DNA of 64,000 bases from Streptomyces katrae (GTDB lineage: Bacteria > Actinomycetota > Actinomycetes > Streptomycetales > Streptomycetaceae). The translations under genes and the position numbers were made by a program. This document shows positions 17,456 through 25,852 of the stretch, one piece after another. Positions within the stretch are counted from its first letter, which is position 1; every line of letters begins with the position of its first letter. The notes beneath the pieces are model-generated. The model saw only the letters and a program-made list of their open reading frames with translations, did not search any database and was not told the DNA's origin. The stretch spans positions 1 to 64,000 of the forward strand of contig NZ_JNZY01000030.1 in the NCBI RefSeq assembly GCF_000717655.1, written 5' to 3'.

Positions 17456-18580
17456 GTGGCAGCCAAGGACGGGGCAGCAGCATCCGGAAAGTCGGGCGCC
17501 AGCTCCAGGCAGGAGGCCATGATGCGCGCCTCGCTGAGCGCGGTCGCACCTGGTCAGCCCCTGCGTGACGGTCTGGAACGGATCGTCCGCGGCAACACCG
17601 GCGGCCTCCTCGTCCTCGGGATGGACAAGACCGTCGAGTCGATGTGCACGGGCGGTTTCGTCCTGGACGTGGAGTTCACCGCGACCCGGCTGCGCGAGCT
17701 GTGCAAGCTCGACGGTGCGCTGATCCTCGACAAGGACATCACCAAGATCCTGCGGGCCGGCGTCCAGCTGGTGCCGGACGCGTCGATCCCGACGGAGGAG
17801 ACGGGCACCCGTCACCGCACCGCGGACCGCGTCTCGAAGCAGTGCGGCTTCCCGGTGGTGTCGGTGTCGCAGTCGATGCGGCTGATCGCGCTGTACGTGG
17901 ACGGGGAGCGCCGGGTCCTGGAGGAGTCCGGGGCGATCCTGTCGCGGGCGAACCAGGCGCTGGCCACGCTGGAGCGGTACAAGCTGCGGCTCGACGAGGT
18001 CGCGGGCACGCTGTCGGCGCTGGAGATCGAGGACCTGGTCACGGTGCGCGACGTGACGGCGGTCGCGCAGCGGCTGGAAATGGTTCGCCGCATCGCCACG
18101 GAAATCGCGGAATACGTGGTCGAGCTGGGCACGGACGGGCGACTGCTGTCGCTCCAGCTGGACGAGCTGACCGTCGGCATCGAGCAGGAGCGGGAACTGG
18201 TGATCCGGGACTACGTGCCGGAGCCGACGGCGAAGCGCTCCCGCACGGTGGAGGAGGCGCTGCCGGCGCTGGACGCGCTGACGCATCCGGAGCTGCTGGA
18301 GCTCGGCATCGTGGCACGGGCGCTGGGGTACACGGGCTCGCCGGAGACGCTGGACTCGGCGGTGTCCCCGCGGGGGTACCGGCTGCTGGCGAAGGTCCCG
18401 CGGCTGCCGGGGGCCATCATCGAGCGGCTGGTGGAACACTTCGGGGGCCTGCAGAAGCTGTTGGCCGCGTCGGTGGACGACCTCCAGGCCGTGGACGGCG
18501 TGGGCGAGGCGCGGGCGCGCAGTGTCCGCGAGGGCCTGTCCCGCCTGGCGGAGTCGTCGATCCTCGAGCGCTACGTCTAA
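17456..18580 (+). CDS. disA: Diadenylate cyclase DisA (DNA integrity scanning)
   Basis: A 374-residue enzyme that makes cyclic di-AMP from two ATP and senses branched DNA. The N-terminal DAC domain has the catalytic DGA motif (86-88) and GTRHRTADR (RHR at 119-121). A long helical spine follows, and then a C-terminal helix-hairpin-helix pair (LPGAIIERLVEHFGGLQKLL and VDGVGEARARSV). GTG 17456 is preceded by GGAGGAGTGCA. Cyclic di-AMP controls osmotic balance and cell-wall enzymes in Streptomyces, so it links to the M23 peptidase and osmolyte transport genes in this window. Confidence 0.96.
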   Translation: MAAKDGAAASGKSGASSRQEAMMRASLSAVAPGQPLRDGLERIVRGNTGGLLVLGMDKTVESMCTGGFVLDVEFTATRLRELCKLDGALILDKDITKILRAGVQLVPDASIPTEETGTRHRTADRVSKQCGFPVVSVSQSMRLIALYVDGERRVLEESGAILSRANQALATLERYKLRLDEVAGTLSALEIEDLVTVRDVTAVAQRLEMVRRIATEIAEYVVELGTDGRLLSLQLDELTVGIEQERELVIRDYVPEPTAKRSRTVEEALPALDALTHPELLELGIVARALGYTGSPETLDSAVSPRGYRLLAKVPRLPGAIIERLVEHFGGLQKLLAASVDDLQAVDGVGEARARSVREGLSRLAESSILERYV

Positions 18581-18589
18581 AGCGCCGGC

Positions 18590-18659
18590 GGGGCCGGAAC
18601 GGGCCCGGGCGCCCCAGGGGCGGTCGGGCCGGAGCAGGCCCGGGCGCCCCCAGGGGCGC
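18590..18659. repeat. Two-copy tandem repeat of about 35 bp after disA
   Basis: Two near-identical GC-rich units, each containing GGCCGGA, a GGCCCGGGCGCCCC core and AGGGGCG, lie end to end between disA and the MITE-like palindrome. They can form hairpins and may contribute to disA termination. Confidence 0.55.
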
Positions 18660-18729
18660 TAGTGCTGTGACCGGCAAGGTTCACCGGGTCGCGACGCCCG
18701 GCACGGCACCTCGCCGGCCACAGCACTAG
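18659..18729. mobile_element. 71-bp MITE-like palindromic element
   Basis: The ends CTAGTGCTGTGACCGGC (18659-18675) and GCCGGCCACAGCACTAG (18713-18729) are inverted repeats matching at 16 of 17 positions, each terminating in CTAG. The interior is itself an imperfect palindrome around GGTCGCGACGCCCGG. It has no coding capacity. I recall near-identical copies in other Streptomyces genomes, which fits a miniature inverted-repeat element mobilised in trans. Its right end overlaps the stop codon of the next gene (TAG at 18726-18728). Confidence 0.7.
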
Positions 18730-19508
18730 TCCTGCTTGAGGACGAAGGAGGTTCGGGCTACCGGCATGCCCGGGGACTTGACCTCCACCACGTACGTGTC
18801 CGGAGCCGCGCTCCCCGCCGGAGGCGTCTGGCACTGGTCCGCCGCGCTGAACTTCCTGTCCCACTCCAGCGACTGCTTCGTCTCCCCCTGCGACGGCACC
18901 CGGAAGAACGCGTTGCCCGCGCCCGACGGGCAGTCCGCCGAAGACCAGACGGCCTTGCTGGTGCTCGCCTGAAGGATGGTCAGGACCGCCTGCTTCGGGC
19001 CGAGGTCGACCTTGCAGGTCGTGCCGGAGACATTGCGGGCGACCAGTTCGAGGCGGGGCTTCTCGCTCGTCTCGTACTCGTTCTTCACGCTCTTGACCTC
19101 CCACTGCAGCCCGCTCGGGGCGCACGTGGGAAGCGGGGAGTCCGCCGGGACCTGGGAGGTGGAGCCACCCGTACCGCCGCTGCCCCCGCCGGCGCCGCTG
19201 CCGGCGCCCGGAGCCGCTCCCGTGCCCGGAGTGCCGCCCGGTTCGCCGTTCTTGCCCGCGCCGCCGCCCGACTCCGCACGCCCGCCCGGCGCCTGACTGA
19301 TCGCCGGCCCCGTCCCCGCCGGCCCGGGGGTGATCGAGGCGACCGGGTCGGGTCCCTTGTCGCCGCCCTTGCCGTTCGTACTCGACTTCCCCCCACCGGA
19401 ACTGACGGTCCATACGGCGAGGAGCGCGAGCAGCGCGACAACGGACGCCAGCACAGCCCTCCGTCGCCAGTAGATGGAGGAGGGGAGCGGCCCGACCGGA
19501 TTGCGCAT
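18726..19508 (-). CDS. Membrane-anchored secreted protein with Gly/Pro-rich linker
   Basis: A 260-residue protein with a short cytoplasmic N-terminus, one membrane helix (about 17-38, RRAVLASVVALLALLAVWTV), a long Gly/Ser/Pro/Ala linker (about 40-125), and a beta-rich extracellular domain containing four cysteines (CAPSG, TTCKVDLGP, ADCPSG, DQCQTPP) likely to form disulphides. The function is unknown; it is conserved in Streptomyces next to disA/mutY as far as I recall. ATG 19506-19508 places the helix normally. Its stop codon is supplied by the terminal CTAG of the MITE-like element, so the original C-terminus may have been slightly different. Confidence 0.85.
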   Translation of the reverse strand: MRNPVGPLPSSIYWRRRAVLASVVALLALLAVWTVSSGGGKSSTNGKGGDKGPDPVASITPGPAGTGPAISQAPGGRAESGGGAGKNGEPGGTPGTGAAPGAGSGAGGGSGGTGGSTSQVPADSPLPTCAPSGLQWEVKSVKNEYETSEKPRLELVARNVSGTTCKVDLGPKQAVLTILQASTSKAVWSSADCPSGAGNAFFRVPSQGETKQSLEWDRKFSAADQCQTPPAGSAAPDTYVVEVKSPGMPVARTSFVLKQD

Positions 19509-19671
19509 AGATCCCACGGACGGAACTTTACGAGAGTCCGCGGCCCGATCTGCGCCCCACATGCCGCGCAAGCGGCTTGTTCTGCCGATGATCATCCTGC
19601 AGGCGGACGCCCGACCGTCGAGATTCGGCCAAGAGTCCCACGTCGGTCACGATCGCGTTTGAGTACGGTCG

Positions 19672-20022
19672 GTGAGCATCGACACCTCCGGCCTCTACCG
19701 CGACCTCACCGATTCCGCCCGCTCCGCACCCCGGCTGGGTGCAGTCGGCGTTCGAGGTCTGGACGGAGTACGGACTGCTGCTTTTCGGCCTGCTCTTCAC
19801 GGCCGTTGTGGTGGCGGTCGCGCACCCGGGCCGGCCCGCGCGCCGTCGCCCTCGCCGTCCTCGCGCCGCTCGCCACCGCCGTCGCGTACGTCACCTCCGA
19901 GGTCGCCGCGCTCTACGTCCTCGCCTTCACCGGTCCGATCAGTACGATCACTGCCGCCATGCGGGCGAGCGGAGGGCGCGCCGCTGTCTGGTTCACCGGC
20001 CCGGGCCCCGCGCGGCAGCCCT
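19672..20022 (+). pseudogene. Frameshifted, truncated PAP2-family phosphatase remnant
   Basis: GTG 19672 starts MSIDTSGLYRDLTDSARSAP. The expected continuation, VQSAFEVWTEYGLLLFGLLF, appears only in the +1 frame from about 19732, after an extra C. The next part, WWRSRTRAGPRAVALAVLAP then VAYVTSEV, appears in a third frame from about 19806. Together these read as the first 80 or so residues of a membrane-bound type-2 phosphatidic acid / undecaprenyl phosphatase. After TSEV the similarity stops and the active-site motifs (KxxxxxxRP, SGH, SRxxxxxHxxxD) are absent, so it cannot be functional. Confidence 0.6.
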
Positions 20023-20047
20023 GAAACGTGCCAGGATGCCGTCTGCC

Positions 20048-20977
20048 ATGACTGCATCCACCAGCCCTTCCCCCGAGACGTTCCCCGACGTGACCCACGC
20101 GCTGCACTCCCCGGTCATCGCCTGGTTCGAGGAGCACGCCCGCGACCTGCCCTGGCGCCGCCCCGAGGCCGGCCCCTGGGGGGTCATGGTCAGCGAGTTC
20201 ATGCTCCAGCAGACCCCGGTCAGCCGGGTCCTGCCGGTGTACGAGCAGTGGCTCGCCCGGTGGCCCCGCCCCGCCGACCTGGCCGCGGAGGCCCCCGGCG
20301 AGGCCGTACGGGCCTGGGGGCGGCTCGGCTACCCCCGCCGGGCCCTGCGCCTGCACGGCGCGGCCGTCGCGATAACGGAGCGGCACGGGGGCGACGTACC
20401 GAGGGAGCACGCGCAGCTGCTCGCGCTGCCCGGGATCGGCGAGTACACGGCGGCCGCCGTGGCCTCGTTCGCGTACGGGCAGCGGCACGCCGTGCTCGAC
20501 ACCAACGTGCGCCGGGTCTTCGCGCGCACCACGACCGGGGTCGAGTACCCGCCGAACGCCACCACGGCCGCCGAGCGGCGCCTGGCCCGGGCCCTGCTGC
20601 CCGAGGACGAGGGCACCGCGGCCCGCTGGGCGGCGGCCTCGATGGAGCTCGGCGCCCTGGTGTGCACGGCCAAGTCCCCCGACTGCATGCGCTGCCCGGT
20701 GGCCGGGCTGTGCGCGTGGCGGCTGGCCGGGAAGCCGGCGCACGAGGGGCCGCCGCGGCGCGGCCAGACGTACGCGGGGACGGACCGGCAGGTGCGCGGC
20801 AAGCTCCTCGCGGTGCTGCGGGATGCGGTCGGACCGGTTCCGCAGGCGGTGCTCGACACCGTCTGGGACGAGCCCGTGCAGCGGGCCCGGTCGCTGGACG
20901 GGCTGGTCTCCGACGGGCTGGTCGAACCGCTCGCCGGGGGGATGTACCGGCTGCCGCAGGGCCCCGCGGCGAACTGA
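20048..20977 (+). CDS. mutY: A/G-specific adenine glycosylase MutY
   Basis: A 309-residue base-excision repair enzyme that removes adenine opposite 8-oxoguanine. Catalytic Glu50 (SEFMLQQTP), a helix-hairpin-helix (LPGIGEYTAAAVASFAYG, about 127-144) with catalytic Asp151 (VLDTNVRRV), and a 4Fe-4S cluster from Cys206, 213, 216 and 222 (spacing 6-2-5) are all intact. ATG 20048 is chosen, with AGGA upstream; an in-frame ATG at 20036 would add four residues. The C-terminal NUDIX-like extension of longer MutY proteins is absent, as is common in actinobacteria. Confidence 0.94.
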   Translation: MTASTSPSPETFPDVTHALHSPVIAWFEEHARDLPWRRPEAGPWGVMVSEFMLQQTPVSRVLPVYEQWLARWPRPADLAAEAPGEAVRAWGRLGYPRRALRLHGAAVAITERHGGDVPREHAQLLALPGIGEYTAAAVASFAYGQRHAVLDTNVRRVFARTTTGVEYPPNATTAAERRLARALLPEDEGTAARWAAASMELGALVCTAKSPDCMRCPVAGLCAWRLAGKPAHEGPPRRGQTYAGTDRQVRGKLLAVLRDAVGPVPQAVLDTVWDEPVQRARSLDGLVSDGLVEPLAGGMYRLPQGPAAN

Positions 20978-21192
20978 GGCGGGCCGGAGCCGCGCCGGGC
21001 CGGACCGAGCTGAGCTGAGTCGGGGATTCCGCTTGTGTCGGGCAAACCCCAGCTCACGGCACTGTTACACAACCTATGGGTGTCCGTGCGTCCACCGAAG
21101 GCTGGCCCGCACAGGCCCGTGACAACCCCTCCGTACCTTCGAATGCGTAGGACACGGGGATGAGCGGTTGCACGGGACGGAGGCGGTCTGAG
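20978..21192 (+). promoter_or_regulatory. sigE upstream region
   Basis: These 215 bp precede sigE and must hold its promoter. In S. coelicolor sigE transcription depends almost entirely on the response regulator CseB, so a CseB site is expected here. I cannot point to it with confidence; the least GC-rich stretch, around CACTGTTACACAACC (21058-21072), is the best place to look. Confidence 0.45.
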
Positions 21193-21765
21193 ATGGCGCA
21201 CGGCGAGGTACTCGGATTCGAGGAGTACGTACGCACTCGGCAGGATGCGCTCCTGCGCAGTGCCCGGCGCCTGGTCCCGGACCCCACGGACGCGCAGGAC
21301 CTCCTGCAGACCGCGCTGGTGCGCACGTACGGCCGCTGGGACGGCATCGCCGACAAGTCGCTGGCCGACGCCTATCTGCGCCGCGTCATGATCAACACCC
21401 GCACCGAGTGGTGGCGCGCCCGCAAGCTGGAGGAAGTCCCCACCGAGCAGCTCCCGGACGCCTCCGTCGAGGACGGCTCCGACCAGCGCGCCGACCGCGC
21501 CCTGCTGATGGACATCCTCAAGGTTCTCGCGCCCAAGCAGCGCAGCGTGGTCGTGCTGCGACACTGGGAGCAGATGAGCACCGAGGAGACCGCCGCCGCG
21601 CTCGGCATGTCGGCGGGTACTGTGAAGAGCACCCTGCACCGCGCGCTGGCCCGGCTCCGGCAGGAGTTGGAGAGCCGGGATCTGGACATGCGTGCGCTGG
21701 AGCGCGGTGACCACCGCGGTGAACACACCATCCGGTACGAGGGGCGTGAGCGGTGCGCGGCCTGA
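21193..21765 (+). CDS. sigE: ECF RNA polymerase sigma factor SigE (cell-envelope stress)
   Basis: A 190-residue ECF sigma factor with region 2 (FEEYVRTRQDALLRSARRLV to YLRRVMINTRTEWWRARK) and region 4 (LAPKQRSVVVLRHWEQMSTE with the helix-turn-helix ETAAALGMSAGTVKSTLHRA). It is nearly identical to Streptomyces coelicolor SigE, which directs the response to cell-wall damage. ATG 21193 follows GGACGGAGG. It is the first gene of sigE-cseA-cseB-cseC. No anti-sigma factor is encoded, in line with transcriptional control by CseBC. Its stop overlaps the cseA start. Confidence 0.97.
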   Translation: MAHGEVLGFEEYVRTRQDALLRSARRLVPDPTDAQDLLQTALVRTYGRWDGIADKSLADAYLRRVMINTRTEWWRARKLEEVPTEQLPDASVEDGSDQRADRALLMDILKVLAPKQRSVVVLRHWEQMSTEETAAALGMSAGTVKSTLHRALARLRQELESRDLDMRALERGDHRGEHTIRYEGRERCAA

Positions 21766-22442
21766 ACGGCCAAAGCTTGAGCGGCAGAAGTCCGCTGGTG
21801 CTGGTGTCGGCGGGGACGGTCGTCCTCGTCGGCACAGTGCTGTTCGCCGCCGGATGCGCCACCGGCGGCACCGGTCTGCGCGACGGCGGCCCGGCCCACA
21901 CCGAAGCCGTCGCCAAGAGCGGCTCGCCGACGGCCGCCCCGCCGGACCACGTCCCGGCCACCACGGGGGCGTCGGGTGGTCCCGCACGGCGGGTCGACGC
22001 CGTCGCCCTGCTCCGGGCGGACCCGAAGGTCAGCGCCGAGGTCAAGCGGGACCTCAAGCCCTGCACGGGCAAGGAGTACCCGGTCGACGTGAGCTACGGG
22101 AAGGTCACCGGCGGCTCCGTCGTGGACATCGTCGTCAACGTGCTGTCCTGCGCCGATGCGCTGGGGCGGGGCTCGTACGTGTACCGGGCGGAGGGCGGGA
22201 CGTACGAGAATGTGTTCTCGGACGAGCAGCCGCCCGTCTACGCGGAGATCGACCGGGGCGCCCTGGTGGTCACCAAGCCCGTCTACGGGAAGAGCGACGC
22301 CCTCGCCTATCCGTCGGGCGAGGACGTGATCACGTACCACTGGAACGGGGAGAAGTTCACCGAGCAGGACCGGGTGCACACCGACTACAGCAACATCGAC
22401 GGTGCGGTCCAGCCGGCCCCGGCGGTCACCCAGAGGAACTGA
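21753..22442 (+). CDS. cseA: CseA, lipoprotein negative modulator of the SigE system
   Basis: A 229-residue lipoprotein with a signal peptide (about 13-34) and lipobox LFAAGC, lipidated Cys35. A Pro/Thr linker precedes a compact extracytoplasmic domain with two cysteines (KPCTGKEYP and NVLSCADAL). In S. coelicolor, loss of CseA raises sigE promoter activity, so it is thought to restrain the CseC sensor from outside the membrane. GTG 21753 lies inside the end of sigE (12-bp overlap), giving translational coupling. Confidence 0.93.
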   Translation: MRGLNGQSLSGRSPLVLVSAGTVVLVGTVLFAAGCATGGTGLRDGGPAHTEAVAKSGSPTAAPPDHVPATTGASGGPARRVDAVALLRADPKVSAEVKRDLKPCTGKEYPVDVSYGKVTGGSVVDIVVNVLSCADALGRGSYVYRAEGGTYENVFSDEQPPVYAEIDRGALVVTKPVYGKSDALAYPSGEDVITYHWNGEKFTEQDRVHTDYSNIDGAVQPAPAVTQRN

Positions 22443-22513
22443 CGCCCCGAAGACCCGAAGACCAAGAAGTACCGACGGACCGAAGAAGCGAAGAACCGAG
22501 GCGAGGCTCCCGC

Positions 22514-23227
22514 ATGGCCGAAACCCATGTCCTGTTCGTGGAGGACGACGACGTCATCCGCGAGGCCACGACCCTGGCGCTGGAACGCGACGGGTTCGTG
22601 GTCACCGCCATGCCCGACGGCCTGTCCGGCCTGGAGTCCTTCCGGGCCGACCAGCCGGACATCGCGCTGCTCGACGTGATGGTGCCCGGCATGGACGGCG
22701 TGAGCCTGTGCCGCCGGATCCGCGACGAGTCCACCGTGCCCGTGATCATGCTGTCGGCGCGCGCCGACTCCATCGACGTCGTCCTCGGCCTGGAGGCGGG
22801 CGCCGACGACTACGTCACCAAGCCCTTCGACGGCTCGGTCCTCGTCGCCCGGATCCGCGCCGTGCTGCGCCGCTTCGGCCACGCCGGCGGCCCGCAGAAC
22901 GGCCGGCCGGGGGCGAACGGCGAGGACGGCTCCGAGGAGCGCGGGGTGCTGGTCTTCGGCGACCTGGAGGTCGACACCGAGGGCATGGAGGTCCGCAGGT
23001 CCGGCGCCCCGGTGGCGCTGACGCCGACCGAGATGCGGCTGCTCCTGGAATTCTCCTCCGCGCCCGGCACCGTTCTCTCGCGCGACCGCCTGCTGGAGAG
23101 GGTCTGGGACTACGACTGGGGCGGCGACACCCGCGTCGTGGACGTCCACGTCCAGCGGCTGCGCACGAAGATCGGACAGGACCGCATCGAAACGGTCCGA
23201 GGATTCGGATACAAGCTCAAGGGATGA
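22514..23227 (+). CDS. cseB: CseB, OmpR-family response regulator
   Basis: A 237-residue regulator. The receiver domain has acidic pocket Asp11-Asp12, phospho-acceptor Asp54 (LLDVMVPGMDG) and Lys103 (TKPFDG). The C-terminal winged helix carries LTPTEMRLLLEF and VDVHVQRLRTKIG, with the OmpR terminus VRGFGYKLKG. It activates sigE transcription. The 71-bp gap after cseA is strikingly purine-rich with repeated CCGAAGA/CGAAGAA units. Its stop overlaps the cseC start (ATGA). Confidence 0.95.
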   Translation: MAETHVLFVEDDDVIREATTLALERDGFVVTAMPDGLSGLESFRADQPDIALLDVMVPGMDGVSLCRRIRDESTVPVIMLSARADSIDVVLGLEAGADDYVTKPFDGSVLVARIRAVLRRFGHAGGPQNGRPGANGEDGSEERGVLVFGDLEVDTEGMEVRRSGAPVALTPTEMRLLLEFSSAPGTVLSRDRLLERVWDYDWGGDTRVVDVHVQRLRTKIGQDRIETVRGFGYKLKG

Positions 23228-24537
23228 GGCGCTTCACCCTCCGTACGGGGATCCGCTGGAAGATCACGCTCGCCATCGCCGCCGTCGGCGCGCTCGTCGC
23301 CGTGGCACTGAGCCTGGTCGTGCACAGTGCTGCCCGCGTCTCGATGCTCGAGAGCGCCCGCGACGCGCAGCTGGCCAACGTCAACGTCATCGCCCGCTTC
23401 GTCGAAGCCGGGCGCAAGCCGGCCCTGGGGGCCAAGGTCAACGACCCCGAGCTGCCCGCCGCGCTGCGCGAGAAGGCCCGGTCGGGGCGGCGCGGCACGT
23501 ACATCCAGGAGTCGCGCAAGGGCGTGCCGGAGGTGTGGGCCGCGGTGCCGCTCGGGAACGGACAGGTGCTGTCGCTGCACAGCGAGTTCAAGGAGAGCGC
23601 CAACATGGTGCGCGACCTGGACCGGGCCCTGGTCGTCGGGTCGATCTCCGTCGTCGTCGCGGGCGCCGCGCTCGGCGTGCTCATCGGCGGGCAGATCTCG
23701 CGCCGGCTGCGCAAGGCCGCGGCCGCCGCGCAGCGGGTGGCGCACGGGGATCCCGACGTACGGGTGCGGGATGCGGTCGGGGGCGTCGTACGCGACGAGA
23801 CCGACGACCTCGCGCGGGCCGTGGACGCCATGGCGGACGCGCTCCAGGAGCGGCTGGAGGCCGAGCGGCGGGTGACCGCGGACATCGCGCACGAGCTGCG
23901 GACCCCGGTGACGGGCCTGCTCACGGCGGCGGAACTGCTGCCTCCGGGGCGGCCGACCGAGCTGGTGCGGGACCGGGCGCAGGCGATGCGGGTGCTGGTC
24001 GAGGACGTACTGGAGGTGGCCCGGCTGGACAGCGCTTCCGAGCGGGCGGAGCTCCAGGACGTGGCGCTGGGCGAGTTCGTGAGCCGGCGGGTGACCTCGC
24101 TGATGCCGGAGGCTTCGGTACGGGTGGTCGCGGACGAGATCGTCAGCACCGACCCGCGGCGGCTGGAGCGGATCCTGGGCAACCTGCTGGCCAATGCCGC
24201 GCGGTACGGGCAGCCGCCGGTCCAGGTGGACATCGAGGGCCGGGTCGTCCGGGTCCGGGACCACGGGCCGGGCTTCCCGGAGGCGCTGCTGCGCGAGGGG
24301 CCGAGCCGGTTCCGGACCGGGTCGACGGACCGCGCCGGAGTGGGGCACGGCCTCGGGCTGACCATCGCGGAGGGGCAGGCGCGGGTGCTGGGCGCCCGGC
24401 TGACGTTCCGCAACGTGGCGGCTCCGGGCGGCGCGGACCGCGAGGGAGCCGCGGCCGGGGCGGTGGCGGTGTTGTGGCTGCCTGAGCACGCGCCGACGGC
24501 TACGGGAAGCTTCCCGGTCATCAAGGTCCAGGGCTGA
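23224..24537 (+). CDS. cseC: CseC, sensor histidine kinase
   Basis: A 437-residue membrane kinase with two membrane helices (about 13-34 and 136-157) enclosing an extracytoplasmic sensor of about 100 residues. These are followed by a HAMP linker, the dimerisation helix with phospho-acceptor His223 (DIAHELRTPVTG), and an ATPase domain with the N box LGNLLANAARYG, G1 DHGPGFPE and G2 GHGLGLTIAEG. It phosphorylates CseB in response to cell-wall damage such as by glycopeptides or lysozyme. ATG 23224 overlaps the cseB stop. It ends the operon. Confidence 0.95.
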   Translation: MRRFTLRTGIRWKITLAIAAVGALVAVALSLVVHSAARVSMLESARDAQLANVNVIARFVEAGRKPALGAKVNDPELPAALREKARSGRRGTYIQESRKGVPEVWAAVPLGNGQVLSLHSEFKESANMVRDLDRALVVGSISVVVAGAALGVLIGGQISRRLRKAAAAAQRVAHGDPDVRVRDAVGGVVRDETDDLARAVDAMADALQERLEAERRVTADIAHELRTPVTGLLTAAELLPPGRPTELVRDRAQAMRVLVEDVLEVARLDSASERAELQDVALGEFVSRRVTSLMPEASVRVVADEIVSTDPRRLERILGNLLANAARYGQPPVQVDIEGRVVRVRDHGPGFPEALLREGPSRFRTGSTDRAGVGHGLGLTIAEGQARVLGARLTFRNVAAPGGADREGAAAGAVAVLWLPEHAPTATGSFPVIKVQG

Positions 24538-24598
24538 TCGCGAGCGGATCGGGACCGGGCCGTACGGCTGTGCGGACCGGTGTTTTAGCATCCGTGGC

Positions 24599-25837
24599 AT
24601 GACCGACGGTACGAATCCCCCCAGCAACCCGCAGCCCGAGCCCACCCCCGGGAACGGGGGCTACGGGTTCCCGCCGGTCCCGCCGGCCTCCGCAGCCGGC
24701 TACGGCTACCCGCCCGGCACCCCGGCGCCGGGCGGCGGCACCTTCGGACCGCCGCCGGGCGTCCCCGCGGACGGCAGCGGCTACGGCTACCCGCAGCCGG
24801 GCGCTCAGCCCGGCCCGTACCAGCAGGCACCGGCCGCGGCGCCCCAGCCGTGGGCCCAGGGGCTCCCGGACATGGGCGGGCCGGCCGCGCCGGGCCCCGG
24901 GCTCCCCGGGCCGTTCGTGCCGCAGTCGGACCAACCGGACTGGGAGGCCATGGCCGACCGCTCGGCGGCCGAGAAGCGCAAGAAGCGGCTGTGGATGATC
25001 GGCGCCGCGGTGACCGTACTGGCGCTGCTCGCTGGCGGTGGAACGTTCCTGCTGCTGGGCGGCGACGACAAGGGCGAGGACGAGGCGAAGAACGACACGC
25101 CCTCCCCGTCGGTGTCGGCCTCACCCTCCCCCAGCGGGTCGAAGAGCAAGGTCCCGGTCGACAACACGCCGACCGTCAAGGACGACCCGACGCAGATCCG
25201 GGACCGCAGCGGGAAGGCCCCGCTGAAGATGGGCCCGGACGCCGGCGTCTTCCCGATCGAGAAGCGCTTCGAGATCCGGACGAAGGGCAACGAGAACTCG
25301 TACGCCGAGTCCGCGAAGGGCGTCGTGGACACGTCCAAGAGCTTCACCGTCTCGGCCCACGTCTGGAACCGCGCCCCGAAGGGACGCCAGATCGCCGTCA
25401 GCCAGGGCAACGAGAAGTCCTTCTCGTTCGAGCTGGGCCTGGACCAGGTGAACGGCAAGCCGACCTGGGTCTTCCGTGTCCAGACGGGCGACCAGGGCGC
25501 CGAGGCGACCGCGGTGACCGTGACCGGCGAGAGCCCCAAGATGGAGAAGACCTTCTCCACCCTGACGGGGACCTACGACGCCGAACGCAAGCAGATCGCC
25601 CTCTACGTCAACGGCAAGAAGACCGGCGAGGCCCCCGTCCCCGGCGTCTTCCAGGCACCGGGCCCGCTGCAGCTGGCGCGCTCGCGCCACGAGGACAAGT
25701 GGACCGCGCCGTGGAGCGGGGCCATGGAGACCGTGCAGACCTACGACGTGGTCCTCTCGCCCGCCCAGATCGACACCCTCAAGCCGGGCCGGGTCGACGC
25801 GAAGACGAAGCCGACGGGCTCCTGGCTCCTGTACTGA
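24599..25837 (+). CDS. Membrane protein with Pro-rich tail and LamG-like extracellular domain
   Basis: A 412-residue protein. Residues 1-115 are a Pro/Gly/Tyr-rich cytoplasmic tail (repeats of GYGYP), followed by one membrane helix (about 130-153, LWMIGAAVTVLALLAGGGTFL), a Ser/Pro linker, and a concanavalin-A/LamG-like jellyroll (SFTVSAHVWNRAPKGRQIAV; LYVNGKKTGEAP; PWSGAMETVQTYDVVLSP). It resembles carbohydrate-binding laminin-G domains displayed on the cell surface. TAGCAT (24586-24591) eight bases before ATG 24599 suggests a leaderless transcript. Its place beside the SigE operon hints at a cell-wall role. Confidence 0.85.
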   Translation: MTDGTNPPSNPQPEPTPGNGGYGFPPVPPASAAGYGYPPGTPAPGGGTFGPPPGVPADGSGYGYPQPGAQPGPYQQAPAAAPQPWAQGLPDMGGPAAPGPGLPGPFVPQSDQPDWEAMADRSAAEKRKKRLWMIGAAVTVLALLAGGGTFLLLGGDDKGEDEAKNDTPSPSVSASPSPSGSKSKVPVDNTPTVKDDPTQIRDRSGKAPLKMGPDAGVFPIEKRFEIRTKGNENSYAESAKGVVDTSKSFTVSAHVWNRAPKGRQIAVSQGNEKSFSFELGLDQVNGKPTWVFRVQTGDQGAEATAVTVTGESPKMEKTFSTLTGTYDAERKQIALYVNGKKTGEAPVPGVFQAPGPLQLARSRHEDKWTAPWSGAMETVQTYDVVLSPAQIDTLKPGRVDAKTKPTGSWLLY

Positions 25838-25852
25838 CCTAGGTCAGAGGGC

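Noticed and set aside
21703..21718. Short hairpin near the 3' end of sigE as the operon's partial terminator
   Set aside because: Most sigE transcripts stop after sigE in S. coelicolor, but this 7-bp dyad has almost no loop and no U-run, and cseA overlaps sigE, so I could not place the terminator.
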